Of a DNA stretch of 40,055 nucleotides, positions 17,387 to 25,536 are shown one piece after another (the first letter of the stretch is position 1; the number at the start of each line of letters is the position of its first letter). The DNA is from Anaerolineae bacterium (GTDB lineage Bacteria > Chloroflexota > Anaerolineae > Anaerolineales > Villigracilaceae). The position numbers and the translations under genes are program-made. Where the stretch lies: contig JABGOQ010000048.1 of NCBI GenBank assembly GCA_018645405.1, positions 1 to 40,055 of the forward strand, given 5' to 3'. The notes below the pieces were generated by a model, which saw only the letters and a list, made by a program, of their open reading frames with translations, searched no databases and was not told where the DNA came from.

Positions 17387-19099
17387 ATGGCAGATACAGT
17401 AAAAGTTCCTCTAAAAGATCAGATTCTTGGCTTAAGTAGACAAGTCGGGCGCGTTTGCACGACGATAAAAACTACTTCAACTGATGTTTCCCGCAATGTT
17501 ACGGATGAGCTTTCACATCTTGAGGGGCATCTCTACAAAATGAGCCGTCAAGCGGCAGCTTTTGAAGAAGAACATAGCAATCTGGTTGCGCTCTCAAATA
17601 TCAGCCAGATGGTCAACTCATCTCTTGAAGTGGATGAGGTTTTACGCATCGCAATGGATACCGTTGTAAAAATGATCAATGCCGAGCGCGGCTTCTTAAT
17701 GTTGCGTGACGGTGAGAATGCGATGACGATCCGCACTGCACGCAACTGGGAACAGGAATCGATCAACTCGAAAGAATCTTCTACCAGCCGTACAATTATC
17801 GGTCGTGTAATTGAAAGTGGAAAAGCTATTTTAACCACTGATGCACAAGAAGACCCTCGTTTTGGTGGGCAAGAGAGCATTATTGCCCATAATATGCGCT
17901 CCATTTTATGTGTGCCATTAAAAGTAAAAAATGATTTGATTGGCGTTATCTACGCAGATAATCGCATCCGTTCGGGGATTTTTACTGAAGCATCACGAAG
18001 TCTTTTAATCTCTTTCGCAAATCAGGTTGCAATTGCCATTGAAAATGCACGCTTATTTACGTCTTTACGTCATACCCTTGCTGAAGTAACTGAACTCAAG
18101 AATTTGATGGATAATATTTTCTCATCCATTGCAAGCGGTGTCATTACTGCCGATATTCAAGATCAGATTACCCTCTGCAACAAAGCCGCAGAAGCAATTA
18201 TTGGGCAAGCAACACCTGAAATCGTTGGGCAACAACTTGATCAGATCATCCCCTCGATTGCTGAAAATATTCTTCCCTATCTCGCCACCATGCGCGAGAC
18301 GAATGAACCGATTACAGACCTTGAAATTAACCACATACTCCCTGATCGGGGCTCAGTAGATTGGCGTCTTAACCTTTCTCCGCTCAAAGATGCAAATCAA
18401 ACCACGCAAGGCGTCGCGATTGTGCTTGATGATCTAACCGAAAGAAAAGCCCTTGAAGCACAACGGCGCCTTTTTGAGCGTATGGTTTCTCCAGCCGTTA
18501 TCCAGCAGATTGACCCCGATAGTTTGCGCATGGACGGTAAACGCACTGAGATCACAATTCTATTTGCCGATATTCGCGGCTTTACCAGCTTCAGCGAAAA
18601 ACAAACACCTGAAAAACTCGTTTCTGTGCTAAACCGCTACCTCGCAGCCGCAGCAGAAGCTGTTCTTGATGAAGAAGGCACGGTCGATAAATTCCTCGGC
18701 GATGCAGTCATGGCTTGGTTCAATGCCCCTCTTCCACAGAAAGATCATACCCTGCGCGCCGTTCGCACTGCGTTGGCAATTCGCAATGCTATTGAAAAAC
18801 TCTATCTTGAGCTGCCGCCCGAAGCACAACTTGGTTTTGGCGTTGGCATTCATTATGGCGAAGCCGTTTTAGGGCTGATCGGCACTGAGAAAAAGCTGGA
18901 ATATACCGCAATTGGCGATAGCGTAAACACCGCCAAACGCGTACAAGAAAATTCACAGAAAAACCAAATTTTGATTAGCGAAGATGCTTATAAACGCGTC
19001 AAAAAACATATTTACGTTGACAAGCTGGATGCCCTGAACGTCAAGGGAAAAAGACGCCCAATCAAAGTTTATGAAGTACTTGGGTTACGTCAGGATTAA
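17387..19099 (+). CDS. GAF-PAS class III adenylate cyclase
   Basis: This 570-residue soluble signalling enzyme predicted to make cAMP has a helical N-terminus (1-60). A GAF domain follows at about 65-215 (ALSNISQMVNSSLEVDEVL to ANQVAIAIENARLF). A PAS domain lies at about 235-350 (LMDNIFSSIASGVITADIQD). The cyclase domain covers about 365-565. Metal-binding aspartates are in ILFADIRGFTSFSEK and DKFLGDAVMAWFNAP. Lys in TVDKFLGD and Asp in YTAIGDSVNTAKRV fit the adenine-recognising pair, and Arg of AKRVQ fits the transition-state residue, so ATP is favoured over GTP. The close spacing to the transglutaminase gene suggests co-transcription. The site before the ATG is weak (GAG). Confidence 0.92.
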   Translation: MADTVKVPLKDQILGLSRQVGRVCTTIKTTSTDVSRNVTDELSHLEGHLYKMSRQAAAFEEEHSNLVALSNISQMVNSSLEVDEVLRIAMDTVVKMINAERGFLMLRDGENAMTIRTARNWEQESINSKESSTSRTIIGRVIESGKAILTTDAQEDPRFGGQESIIAHNMRSILCVPLKVKNDLIGVIYADNRIRSGIFTEASRSLLISFANQVAIAIENARLFTSLRHTLAEVTELKNLMDNIFSSIASGVITADIQDQITLCNKAAEAIIGQATPEIVGQQLDQIIPSIAENILPYLATMRETNEPITDLEINHILPDRGSVDWRLNLSPLKDANQTTQGVAIVLDDLTERKALEAQRRLFERMVSPAVIQQIDPDSLRMDGKRTEITILFADIRGFTSFSEKQTPEKLVSVLNRYLAAAAEAVLDEEGTVDKFLGDAVMAWFNAPLPQKDHTLRAVRTALAIRNAIEKLYLELPPEAQLGFGVGIHYGEAVLGLIGTEKKLEYTAIGDSVNTAKRVQENSQKNQILISEDAYKRVKKHIYVDKLDALNVKGKRRPIKVYEVLGLRQD

Positions 19100-19109
19100 C
19101 TGCAAATTC

Positions 19110-19154
19110 AAAAAAAGCTGGTCGCAACACGGAGCGTTGCGACCAGCTTTTTTT
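19110..19154. terminator. bidirectional terminator between convergent genes
   Basis: The arms AAAAAAAGCTGGTCGCAAC and GTTGCGACCAGCTTTTTTT pair perfectly over 19 bp around a 7-nt loop, with T runs on both strands. It serves the cyclase gene (plus) and the M20 peptidase gene (minus). Confidence 0.95.
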
Positions 19155-19162
19155 ATCTCTAT

Positions 19163-20251
19163 TTACGCTATTCCCCATAAATTCTCTACAAAATAAAGAA
19201 GTTGCGCCATCCCCTGCGCCACAGGCTCAGTATCAATAAACTCATCCATCGTATGCGCGCCCTCGCCAGTTGAAACCCCCAAACAGATCGCCGGATATCC
19301 TCGACTTAACGGAATATTTGCATCTGTCGAGCCAACGATCAAGATTGGCTTGACTCCTTGTTGAATGAGTGATCGTTCTGCCAATTTCACTAAAGGGTGA
19401 GAGGCGGGAATCTTGCCTGCGGGTCTCTTCCCAATTTGCTCCGCAACGATCTTGACCTCTGGCTTGTTCGCTGACAAAATTAACGCTTCGGTGTCTCGAA
19501 TAAGTTCCGTTAACGCGTCTTCCCCTTCTGAGCGTAAATCCAACTCAAAAGAAGCCTCAGCAGCGATGGTATTAACAGAAATACCACCGGAGATAACGCC
19601 CACATTCATGGTCGTGCGTGGGCTTGATGGCAATTCCAATGCAGTCAATGCTGTAATCAATTTTGCTAATTCATGAATAGCCGAAGAGCGGCCATAATGC
19701 CCCCAAGAATGCCCACCCTCTGTGGATGCAGAAACTCGGTAACGACGCACACCCAAAGCGCGATTATAAATATATCCCAGTGCCATGCCTTCCAAAGCTA
19801 AGTAGGCGATCGGCGTATCTTCAAAATGATTCACAACCGCGCGCATCCCTTGAAGGTTGCCTAACCCTTCCTCGCCAACGGTGGCAACGAGCCAAATATC
19901 ACCGGGCAGACGGATGTTTTTCTCTCGCAGCATCCAGATCAGGGCGAGCATACCGGCAACTGCCAGGGAATTATCACCAATTCCGGGCCCCGTGAGCCTC
20001 TTTGGGTCACGAGCGAGGCGGAGATCTGTTTGAGCGGGGAAAACTGTATCAAGATGGGCACAAATCACAAGCGGAGCACCAATCCCCTCGCCACGGTATC
20101 TTCCATATATATTCCCCACTTCATCTTTAGAAATATCTTCCAACTCTTCCTCTTCAAAGAGTTTTCGCACAAATTCACCGCGCTGGCTTTCTTCAAAAGT
20201 CGGGGCAGGGATTTGTTGAATAGCAATGGCTAATTCAAGAAGTTTGTCCAT
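19163..20251 (-). CDS. M20 family metallopeptidase
   Basis: This 362-residue zinc peptidase or deacylase is of the PepT/ArgE/CPG2 type. Metal and catalytic residues are visible: His66 and Asp68 in ICAHLDTVF, bridging Asp93 in GPGIGDNSL, Glu127-Glu128 in TVGEEGLGN, Glu near 154 in LALEGM and a late His in GEGAHTMDEF. The lid or dimerisation domain lies at about 175-285 (STEGGHSWGHYGRSSAIHELA). The substrate cannot be read from sequence. It is the last gene of three. Its ATG overlaps the stop of the PfkB gene by 1 nt (TAATG), so translation is probably coupled. Confidence 0.9.
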   Translation of the reverse strand: MDKLLELAIAIQQIPAPTFEESQRGEFVRKLFEEEELEDISKDEVGNIYGRYRGEGIGAPLVICAHLDTVFPAQTDLRLARDPKRLTGPGIGDNSLAVAGMLALIWMLREKNIRLPGDIWLVATVGEEGLGNLQGMRAVVNHFEDTPIAYLALEGMALGYIYNRALGVRRYRVSASTEGGHSWGHYGRSSAIHELAKLITALTALELPSSPRTTMNVGVISGGISVNTIAAEASFELDLRSEGEDALTELIRDTEALILSANKPEVKIVAEQIGKRPAGKIPASHPLVKLAERSLIQQGVKPILIVGSTDANIPLSRGYPAICLGVSTGEGAHTMDEFIDTEPVAQGMAQLLYFVENLWGIA

Positions 20252-21255
20252 TAGATTTCACGAATCATATCGAGCATGGCATCCAGACGGGCTTGTGCCA
20301 GACCTGGCAAAACTTCGGTCGGATAAAAGGGCCCGCTCCCTTCCATGCTAAGGGATGCAGAAACATTACCGTGTGCCGCGGCGCGAAGAGGGTCTTCGCT
20401 TTGTTGAAAACCTGCGAGGAAGCCACCACAAAAGGCATCGCCCGCACCTGTTGGGTCGGCAACGCGAGAGGCATAGGCGGGGAGTTCCCAACGTTTTTTT
20501 GCGTTGACATCGTAAAGAAGTTGCCCCTCTTTACCACGTTTGACGATAATGAAATGGCAACCAAATTCGCCGAGTTCTTCTGCCATTTCCCAGAGATCGT
20601 GGGTTTCTCCCCAGAAAAGTTGCCTGAGTTCTTCTTCAGACGGCACGAAGGCGGTTAGGCCATCGAGAAAGAGCTGTAAATCTTGACGACGATTGGGGCC
20701 CATATAACGTGGGGAGGGATCAAGGGTGATGATTTTGGCGGATGCCGCTCTAAAAGCGGTCAGCAATTGTCCCTGACTCTTGAAATCGAGCGGGGCAATA
20801 TGAAGGGCTTTACTTTCTAAATATTCAGGTGGGATTTCTGTAATCAGAGGCGTTGCAGGATGGCGCTCTGTTTTAAATTTTTCTCTTTTTTCAGGGGGAC
20901 GGTAGCCCAAAAGGGCTTTTGGAAATGTTAATTCACGGTCTGCAAAATGCCTAACAAGATTAGCCCGAGAGAGTTCACGCGCTTCACTATAAGCGCGAAA
21001 AGAACGCAAGTCTAATGAACCAGGAACAACTTGTACGCCTTTTGAGTCAATCCCGTATTCGGCAAAATTTCGTAACCAGCGGTTGGGGTAATCTTCTCCG
21101 ACCCGTGCTAGTAGCGCGATTTCCTTTTCCCAAATTGCGGCTGCGCCCGCCGCGTAAAGAGGGCTGCCGCCGGCTCGGTCAAGGATTGGTGCACCTTCGA
21201 CGGGTAAAACATACTCTCGGTTAAGACGGCCTGCAAAAAGAAGGGTTGGGGACAT
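20251..21255 (-). CDS. PfkB family carbohydrate kinase
   Basis: This 334-residue ribokinase-fold sugar or nucleoside kinase has an N-terminal GRLNREYVLPVEGAPILDRAGGSPLYAAGAAAIW, matching the substrate-binding region with its Gly-Gly. Near residues 262-275, DPTGAGDAFCGGFLAGF carries the catalytic Asp and the anion hole. The substrate is not predictable. Both ends overlap neighbours by 1 nt (TAATG): the histidine kinase gene upstream and the M20 peptidase gene downstream. The three genes therefore probably form one translationally coupled unit. Confidence 0.9.
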   Translation of the reverse strand: MSPTLLFAGRLNREYVLPVEGAPILDRAGGSPLYAAGAAAIWEKEIALLARVGEDYPNRWLRNFAEYGIDSKGVQVVPGSLDLRSFRAYSEARELSRANLVRHFADRELTFPKALLGYRPPEKREKFKTERHPATPLITEIPPEYLESKALHIAPLDFKSQGQLLTAFRAASAKIITLDPSPRYMGPNRRQDLQLFLDGLTAFVPSEEELRQLFWGETHDLWEMAEELGEFGCHFIIVKRGKEGQLLYDVNAKKRWELPAYASRVADPTGAGDAFCGGFLAGFQQSEDPLRAAAHGNVSASLSMEGSGPFYPTEVLPGLAQARLDAMLDMIREI

Positions 21256-22517
21256 TAAACTTGGAAAACGCGTTCGGCCGCAGCATTTTGATCTCGGTCA
21301 AGGGGCAGCAGAAAAACAAACTGGCTGCCTCGGTCGGGAACGCTCTCTGCCCAAATTCTCCCATCGTGCAATTCGATCATCACTTTAGCAACAGAAAGCC
21401 CTAAGCCCATCCCGCCGTGTTGGCGTGTTAGATGAGATTCAGCTTGATAGAAACGCTCAAAAATATGCGGCAAATCCTTTGCTGGGATGCCAATGCCATC
21501 ATCAATAACAGTGACTTTTGCATAACCTGGAATTTGTTCAGTAGCGATAAAAACATGACCGCCTTCAGATGTAAAGGTTATCGCATTTTTCAATAAATTA
21601 CTAACTGCGATCCCGATTTTTTCCGCATCCCCTTCAATCAATAATTCAGAATTCTTGGCATCTAAATGTAGGTTGACCTTTTTTTCTTTGGCAGACTCTA
21701 AAAATGATTTTGCCACTTTAGTCACCAGGTTAGAAAGGGAAAATTTTCTCATCCGGATACGCGCGGCACCGCTCTGGAAGTTTTCAACATTTGATAAGTT
21801 TTCGATAATCTCTTTGAGCTTCGCCCCACTACGGATAATCGTATCTAACTGCTCGTGATGTTCTTCGTCGATCACCTCACGTAAAAAGGTGGAGTGTCCC
21901 AGTATCAACCCCAAAGGTGTGCGCAATTCATGCGAAGCAATCGCGATAAAATCTTTTTTCATCTGTTCCAGTTGATCAGCTGCCGCCTGAGTTTGTGCGG
22001 TACGCTGTTCCAAAGTCATATTTTCGATAATCAACGCTACCTGAGAAGCCAAAGTCTCTAGGATTAAGACATCTTCTCCGTTATAATGGGCGCGGTTTGT
22101 CTTGTTGATTGCTTCTATAACACCAATAGGCTTTCCCTTAACAAGTAGCGGAACAGCTAAAACGGAGTTTGTTTGAAACTTTGCAGTTTGATCAACCTCT
22201 GAATAAAATCGCTTATCTTCTTTTACATCTTGAATGACGAGAGTCTTGCCATTTAGGTATACCCACCCGGCAATGCTCTCTTCCAAAGGTACACGAACGC
22301 CTTGAATTGATTCGCGCTGAAACCATGGAACAGCTACAAAATGGAGATGTTCATCAGCTTCGTCATATTTCAAGATAGAAGCGACTTCGCTATTAGTCAA
22401 CTCGCTGGCAACAGAAATCACCGATTGAAGCACGGTTTGATAGTCCAACTCAGAGATGAGAGTACGAAGTGTTTCAAGTAGGCGTTCGCGGCTTGAATGG
22501 CGTTTAGTAGTAGTCAT
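21255..22517 (-). CDS. GAF-domain sensor histidine kinase
   Basis: This 420-residue soluble kinase has no membrane segments. The GAF domain covers about 25-170 (TVLQSVISVASELTNSEVASILKYD to LASQVALIIENM). A short coiled coil leads to the HisKA helix with phospho-acceptor His196 in FIAIASHELRTPLG. The HATPase domain carries the N box (VSNLLKNAITFT), G1 (VIDDGIGIP), F box (IFERFYQ) and G2 (GGMGLGLSVAKVMIE). No response regulator lies beside it. A TATAAT (minus strand, 22541-22546) is a candidate -10; the ATG lacks a clear ribosome binding site. It is the first gene of the coupled HK-PfkB-M20 set. Confidence 0.92.
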   Translation of the reverse strand: MTTTKRHSSRERLLETLRTLISELDYQTVLQSVISVASELTNSEVASILKYDEADEHLHFVAVPWFQRESIQGVRVPLEESIAGWVYLNGKTLVIQDVKEDKRFYSEVDQTAKFQTNSVLAVPLLVKGKPIGVIEAINKTNRAHYNGEDVLILETLASQVALIIENMTLEQRTAQTQAAADQLEQMKKDFIAIASHELRTPLGLILGHSTFLREVIDEEHHEQLDTIIRSGAKLKEIIENLSNVENFQSGAARIRMRKFSLSNLVTKVAKSFLESAKEKKVNLHLDAKNSELLIEGDAEKIGIAVSNLLKNAITFTSEGGHVFIATEQIPGYAKVTVIDDGIGIPAKDLPHIFERFYQAESHLTRQHGGMGLGLSVAKVMIELHDGRIWAESVPDRGSQFVFLLPLDRDQNAAAERVFQV

Positions 22518-22638
22518 AATATAGGAAACCCTGTCAATAGATTATACTCGCTTTGCGAGAAAGCGCATTTTCTACAAGCATTTCGCAAGACTTAAAAGCA
22601 GAAAAAATTATCTAATTAGAAGAAAGTAAGGAGAAAAA

Positions 22639-23718
22639 ATGGGCAAGAAAAAAGTACGCGTAGCAATTATAGGGATAGGGAATTGCGCATCATCATTGGT
22701 TCAGGGTGTTCATTACTATAAAGATACGCCTGATGACAAAATTGTTCCTGGCCTGATGCACGTCAATTTGGCAGGCTATCATATCAGTGATATTGAATTC
22801 ACCTTTGGGATCGATATTAACATCACCAAAGTTGACAAAGATCTTTCTGAAGCAATCTATGCTGAACCGAATAATACCTACAAATTCGCCACAGTCCCAC
22901 ATATGGATGTCCCCGTTATTCGCGGTATGACCCACGATGGGCTGGGCAAATATCTCAAAGAAGTCATTACACCAGCTCCTGGACCCACTGCCGATATTGC
23001 AAAGATGCTCAAAGAGACCAAAACGGATGTGGTTTTGAACTTCCTCCCCGTTGGCTCCGAAATGGCGACCAAATGGTATGTTGAGCAAGCTCTCGAAGCA
23101 GGCTGTGCATTCGTAAACGGGATTCCAGTATTCATTGCATCTGAAGAATATTGGGCAAATCGTTTCCGTGAAAAGGGATTACCGATCTTGGGCGACGATA
23201 TCAAATCGCAGGTGGGCGCGACAATTTTACACCGTGTTTTGACAACGTTATTTGTCGACCGTGGTGTTCGGCTTGATCACACTTATCAACTTAATTTTGG
23301 CGGAAATACGGATTTCCTTAACATGCTCGAACGCGAGAGGCTCGAATCAAAGAAAATCTCGAAGACCGGTGCAGTCACATCCATGTTGCCTTATGATTTA
23401 GGCGCGGGAAATGTCCACGTTGGCCCCAGCGACCATGTGCCGTGGTTAAGTGACCGCAAATGGTGTTATGTCCGCATGGAAGGGACGACCTTCGGTGATG
23501 TCCCGCTCAATCTGGAAGCAAAGCTCGAAGTATGGGATAGCCCCAACTCTGCCGGTGTGATGATCGATGCAGTCCGCTGCGCAAAAATCGCTCTTGACCG
23601 AGGCTTGTCCGGCCCTATCATCGCCCCTTCATCCTATTTCTTTAAGACCCCGCCCAAGCAATTCCGTGACAGTGTCTGCAAAGAGATGACTGAGGCATTT
23701 ATTGTAGGCGAGAAGTAA
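22639..23718 (+). CDS. ino1: inositol-3-phosphate synthase
   Basis: This NAD-dependent enzyme isomerises glucose 6-phosphate to 1L-myo-inositol 1-phosphate, the first step to inositol lipids and solutes. The 359 residues fit the short archaeal/actinobacterial-type form. The Rossmann motif [16 protein letters not shown] lies at about 9-24. Family segments include [53 protein letters not shown] and [14 protein letters not shown] good AAGGAG site precedes the ATG. The gene is monocistronic, with a terminator after it. No inositol phosphatase or phosphatidylinositol synthase gene lies in the window. Confidence 0.94.
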   Translation: MGKKKVRVAIIGIGNCASSLVQGVHYYKDTPDDKIVPGLMHVNLAGYHISDIEFTFGIDINITKVDKDLSEAIYAEPNNTYKFATVPHMDVPVIRGMTHDGLGKYLKEVITPAPGPTADIAKMLKETKTDVVLNFLPVGSEMATKWYVEQALEAGCAFVNGIPVFIASEEYWANRFREKGLPILGDDIKSQVGATILHRVLTTLFVDRGVRLDHTYQLNFGGNTDFLNMLERERLESKKISKTGAVTSMLPYDLGAGNVHVGPSDHVPWLSDRKWCYVRMEGTTFGDVPLNLEAKLEVWDSPNSAGVMIDAVRCAKIALDRGLSGPIIAPSSYFFKTPPKQFRDSVCKEMTEAFIVGEK

Positions 23719-23744
23719 AAAAGAAGCTTATCTCAAAAGAATCA

Positions 23745-23784
23745 AAAAATCCCCGAAGGGCAATTGCCTTTCGGGGATTTTTCT
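23745..23784 (+). terminator. terminator after ino1
   Basis: A 14-bp stem with one G-U pair (AATCCCCGAAGGGC and GCCTTTCGGGGATT) and an AATT loop is flanked by A and T runs (ATTTTTCTTTT). Confidence 0.92.
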
Positions 23785-23846
23785 TTTCCTGCTAGATTTC
23801 ATTCAGGCATAGAGATTAAATATTTTCCCATCTCAAAACTAAACAG

Positions 23847-23975
23847 CAGCGGCGATTGAGTAAGGCGATAGTATCACCGTCGCCTGTATCGAAATCAAAG
23901 CGAGTTATCAATATTCTTCTCGTATATTCGCTCTGGTTTCGATACGGCGAAGAGCATCGCCTACTCAACCGCGGC
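23847..23975. repeat. large imperfect inverted repeat (intergenic palindrome)
   Basis: The left arm 23847-23903 and right arm 23928-23975 are imperfect complements around a loop of about 24 nt. Matched words include GCGGTTGAGTA/TACTCAACCGC, GGCGAT/ATCGCC, TATCGAAA/TTTCGATA and AGCGA/TCGCT. It lies between the convergent ino1 and holin-like genes. The GTTGAGTAGGCGAT...CGTATCGAAACC pattern resembles a REP-like element scattered in many bacterial genomes. No coding potential is seen in 23785-24018. Confidence 0.75.
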
Positions 23976-24018
23976 TATCCCAATAATGTAAATGGATGGG
24001 TTATATAACACTCATTTC

Positions 24019-24399
24019 TTAGTGTTTTTTCTTACGGTCATCTTTGAAAATTATACTTAAGATGACGCTAACGACACTCACCACAAGACCGCCCAAGAGG
24101 GAGTTCCAGAAAACGGGAGCGGCGATATGTAAGCCTACCCCAAAGCCTTGTCCGATAACACTGGTCAACCAAAAGAGGAAGGAATTGATGACCAGTGAGA
24201 ATAACCCTAATGTAAGGAAAATCAGGGGAAAGGTAAAGAGCTTGATAATTGGGCGTAAAAGCGCATTGACCAATCCAAAGATGAGGGCAATCCAGATCAG
24301 GGAAGATAAACTTCCTCCCAGATCAATACCGGGAACAAAGTAAACGGCTGTGGCGATTGCAATGGCATTAATGATCCAACGAGTGATAAAGCGAGGCAT
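24019..24399 (-). CDS. phage-holin-superfamily (YvlD-like) small membrane protein
   Basis: This 126-residue protein has four hydrophobic segments (about 8-25, 32-48, 55-80 and 95-118) and a Lys-rich C-terminus (KDDRKKKH). The pattern WIINAIAIATAVYFVPGI, LVNALLRPIIKLFTFPLIFLTLGLFSLVINSFLFWLTS matches the DUF/phage_holin_4 family of ordinary bacterial chromosomes. Function is not established and the gene is not evidence of a prophage. I chose the ATG at 24397-24399 because a GGAGAA site lies just upstream; the longer frame adds 40 poor residues. Confidence 0.85.
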   Translation of the reverse strand: MPRFITRWIINAIAIATAVYFVPGIDLGGSLSSLIWIALIFGLVNALLRPIIKLFTFPLIFLTLGLFSLVINSFLFWLTSVIGQGFGVGLHIAAPVFWNSLLGGLVVSVVSVILSIIFKDDRKKKH

Positions 24400-24460
24400 T
24401 TTTTTCTCCTTTTCTATATATAGGTATACGGCAAAAGTATTTTTGAGTTGCAGATCATGC

Positions 24461-25420
24461 TCAGCTCTCTGCACGCATCCAGAGGAGGGTGCGACGTGAG
24501 GCAAATCCGGCAGCTTCAAAGGCTTCGGTTAATTCTCCTGCAGGGTAGTCTATGTAGAAGTCACGGCGTTGGGAGGCAAGGTGTAGACGGGCGTGCAGCA
24601 GGAGAGATGCTAGGGTTTCAGAATCCGCTTGTGGTGCGGAAGCAAGCCATAGGGGCGAGCGTCGCGCACGTGTATATCTCCAAATCAGTGCGGCTTGAAA
24701 TTTCCCATCCTTTTGTGCTACCCATTGACGAACATCGCTTTCCACAAAAAGCCTGTAGAGCCAATATTTAAGACCTGGTTTAAAGATTTCCCAATCGGGC
24801 ATTCGGTACCAGGTGATTTCTTCGGGGTAGGCTTGGGCGAGGCCGCGATGTTGTTGCTCCCAAAAGTGCGCGGTGCGAGATGTGACGATAGTTTGGGCAA
24901 CCACTTTTCGCGGATCAGGTTCTGAAACAGCGTCCCAAGTGGTACGACGGGCGCGGGTTTGGAACCCAAGATTTTCGTAGAGTTTGATTGCGCTAGGGTT
25001 ATCATCTTCAACTTGTAACCAAATTGATTCTGCGCGCCGTTGACGCGCATGCTCCATCCCTTTTTGCGTCAAAAGACGAGCAATGCCCCTGCGTCTAAAA
25101 TCGGGGTGAACAGCGATATTGGCAAGCAAAAAAACAATTCCTTTTTTGCGAAAAGGGACGATGCTGATATTGCCTACGATCTGTTTTTCTTCTACCCAGA
25201 CATAACCTGTCAGCGGAGGGGAGTTGGATGCCCAGTTTAAAAAACCAGCGTTTTGGCTGGCTCGTCGCATCTGCTGGACGTAGCGTTTCCCTTCACCATC
25301 CATATTATGCTTAAAGCAAAGTTCAACCAAATCTGCAATTTTTGGGAGATCGTGCATGATTCTGATTGGGCGTATTTTGCCCATTTCTGTTTTGGAGAGA
25401 GGAATACTGATGGAAGCCAT
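24461..25420 (-). CDS. GNAT family N-acetyltransferase
   Basis: This 319-residue protein has an N-terminal GNAT domain at about 15-165. The acetyl-CoA motif A is LANIAVHPDFRRRGIARLLTQKGMEHAR (about 100-127), and motif B is SIWLQVEDDNPSAIKLYENLGFQTRARR. The C-terminal half (about 170-319) may be a second, degenerate GNAT-like domain. The acyl acceptor is unknown. I chose the ATG at 25418-25420; the TTG two codons earlier lies inside the region between the -10 box and that ATG. There is no ribosome binding site and a consensus TATAAT ends 7 nt upstream, suggesting a leaderless mRNA. Confidence 0.85.
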   Translation of the reverse strand: MASISIPLSKTEMGKIRPIRIMHDLPKIADLVELCFKHNMDGEGKRYVQQMRRASQNAGFLNWASNSPPLTGYVWVEEKQIVGNISIVPFRKKGIVFLLANIAVHPDFRRRGIARLLTQKGMEHARQRRAESIWLQVEDDNPSAIKLYENLGFQTRARRTTWDAVSEPDPRKVVAQTIVTSRTAHFWEQQHRGLAQAYPEEITWYRMPDWEIFKPGLKYWLYRLFVESDVRQWVAQKDGKFQAALIWRYTRARRSPLWLASAPQADSETLASLLLHARLHLASQRRDFYIDYPAGELTEAFEAAGFASRRTLLWMRAES

Positions 25421-25427
25421 TCTCAAT

Positions 25428-25433
25428 ATTATA
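25428..25433 (-). promoter_or_regulatory. -10 box of the GNAT gene
   Basis: A perfect TATAAT on the minus strand ends 7 nt before the ATG. No good -35 is seen at 16-18 nt. It lies in a divergent intergenic region shared with the DUF389 gene. Confidence 0.5.
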
Positions 25434-25490
25434 AATCACGAATGGACATAAATTGGTCGAATAGTTCGAATTCACAGAAGCATTGTTAAT

Positions 25491-25518
25491 TTGCATTTTT
25501 GGTCTAACAAGGTAGAAT
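25491..25518 (+). promoter_or_regulatory. promoter of the DUF389 gene
   Basis: A TTGCAT -35 (25491-25496), a 16-nt spacer and a TAGAAT -10 (25513-25518) are visible. The start is predicted near 25525. A short leader with AGGA precedes the ATG at 25537. Confidence 0.6.
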
Positions 25519-25536
25519 GAACGCAGGAATTTACTT

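Noticed and set aside
24019-24399. Holin-like protein as a sign of a prophage
   Set aside because: The family is common on ordinary chromosomes and no lysin, capsid, integrase or attachment site is nearby.
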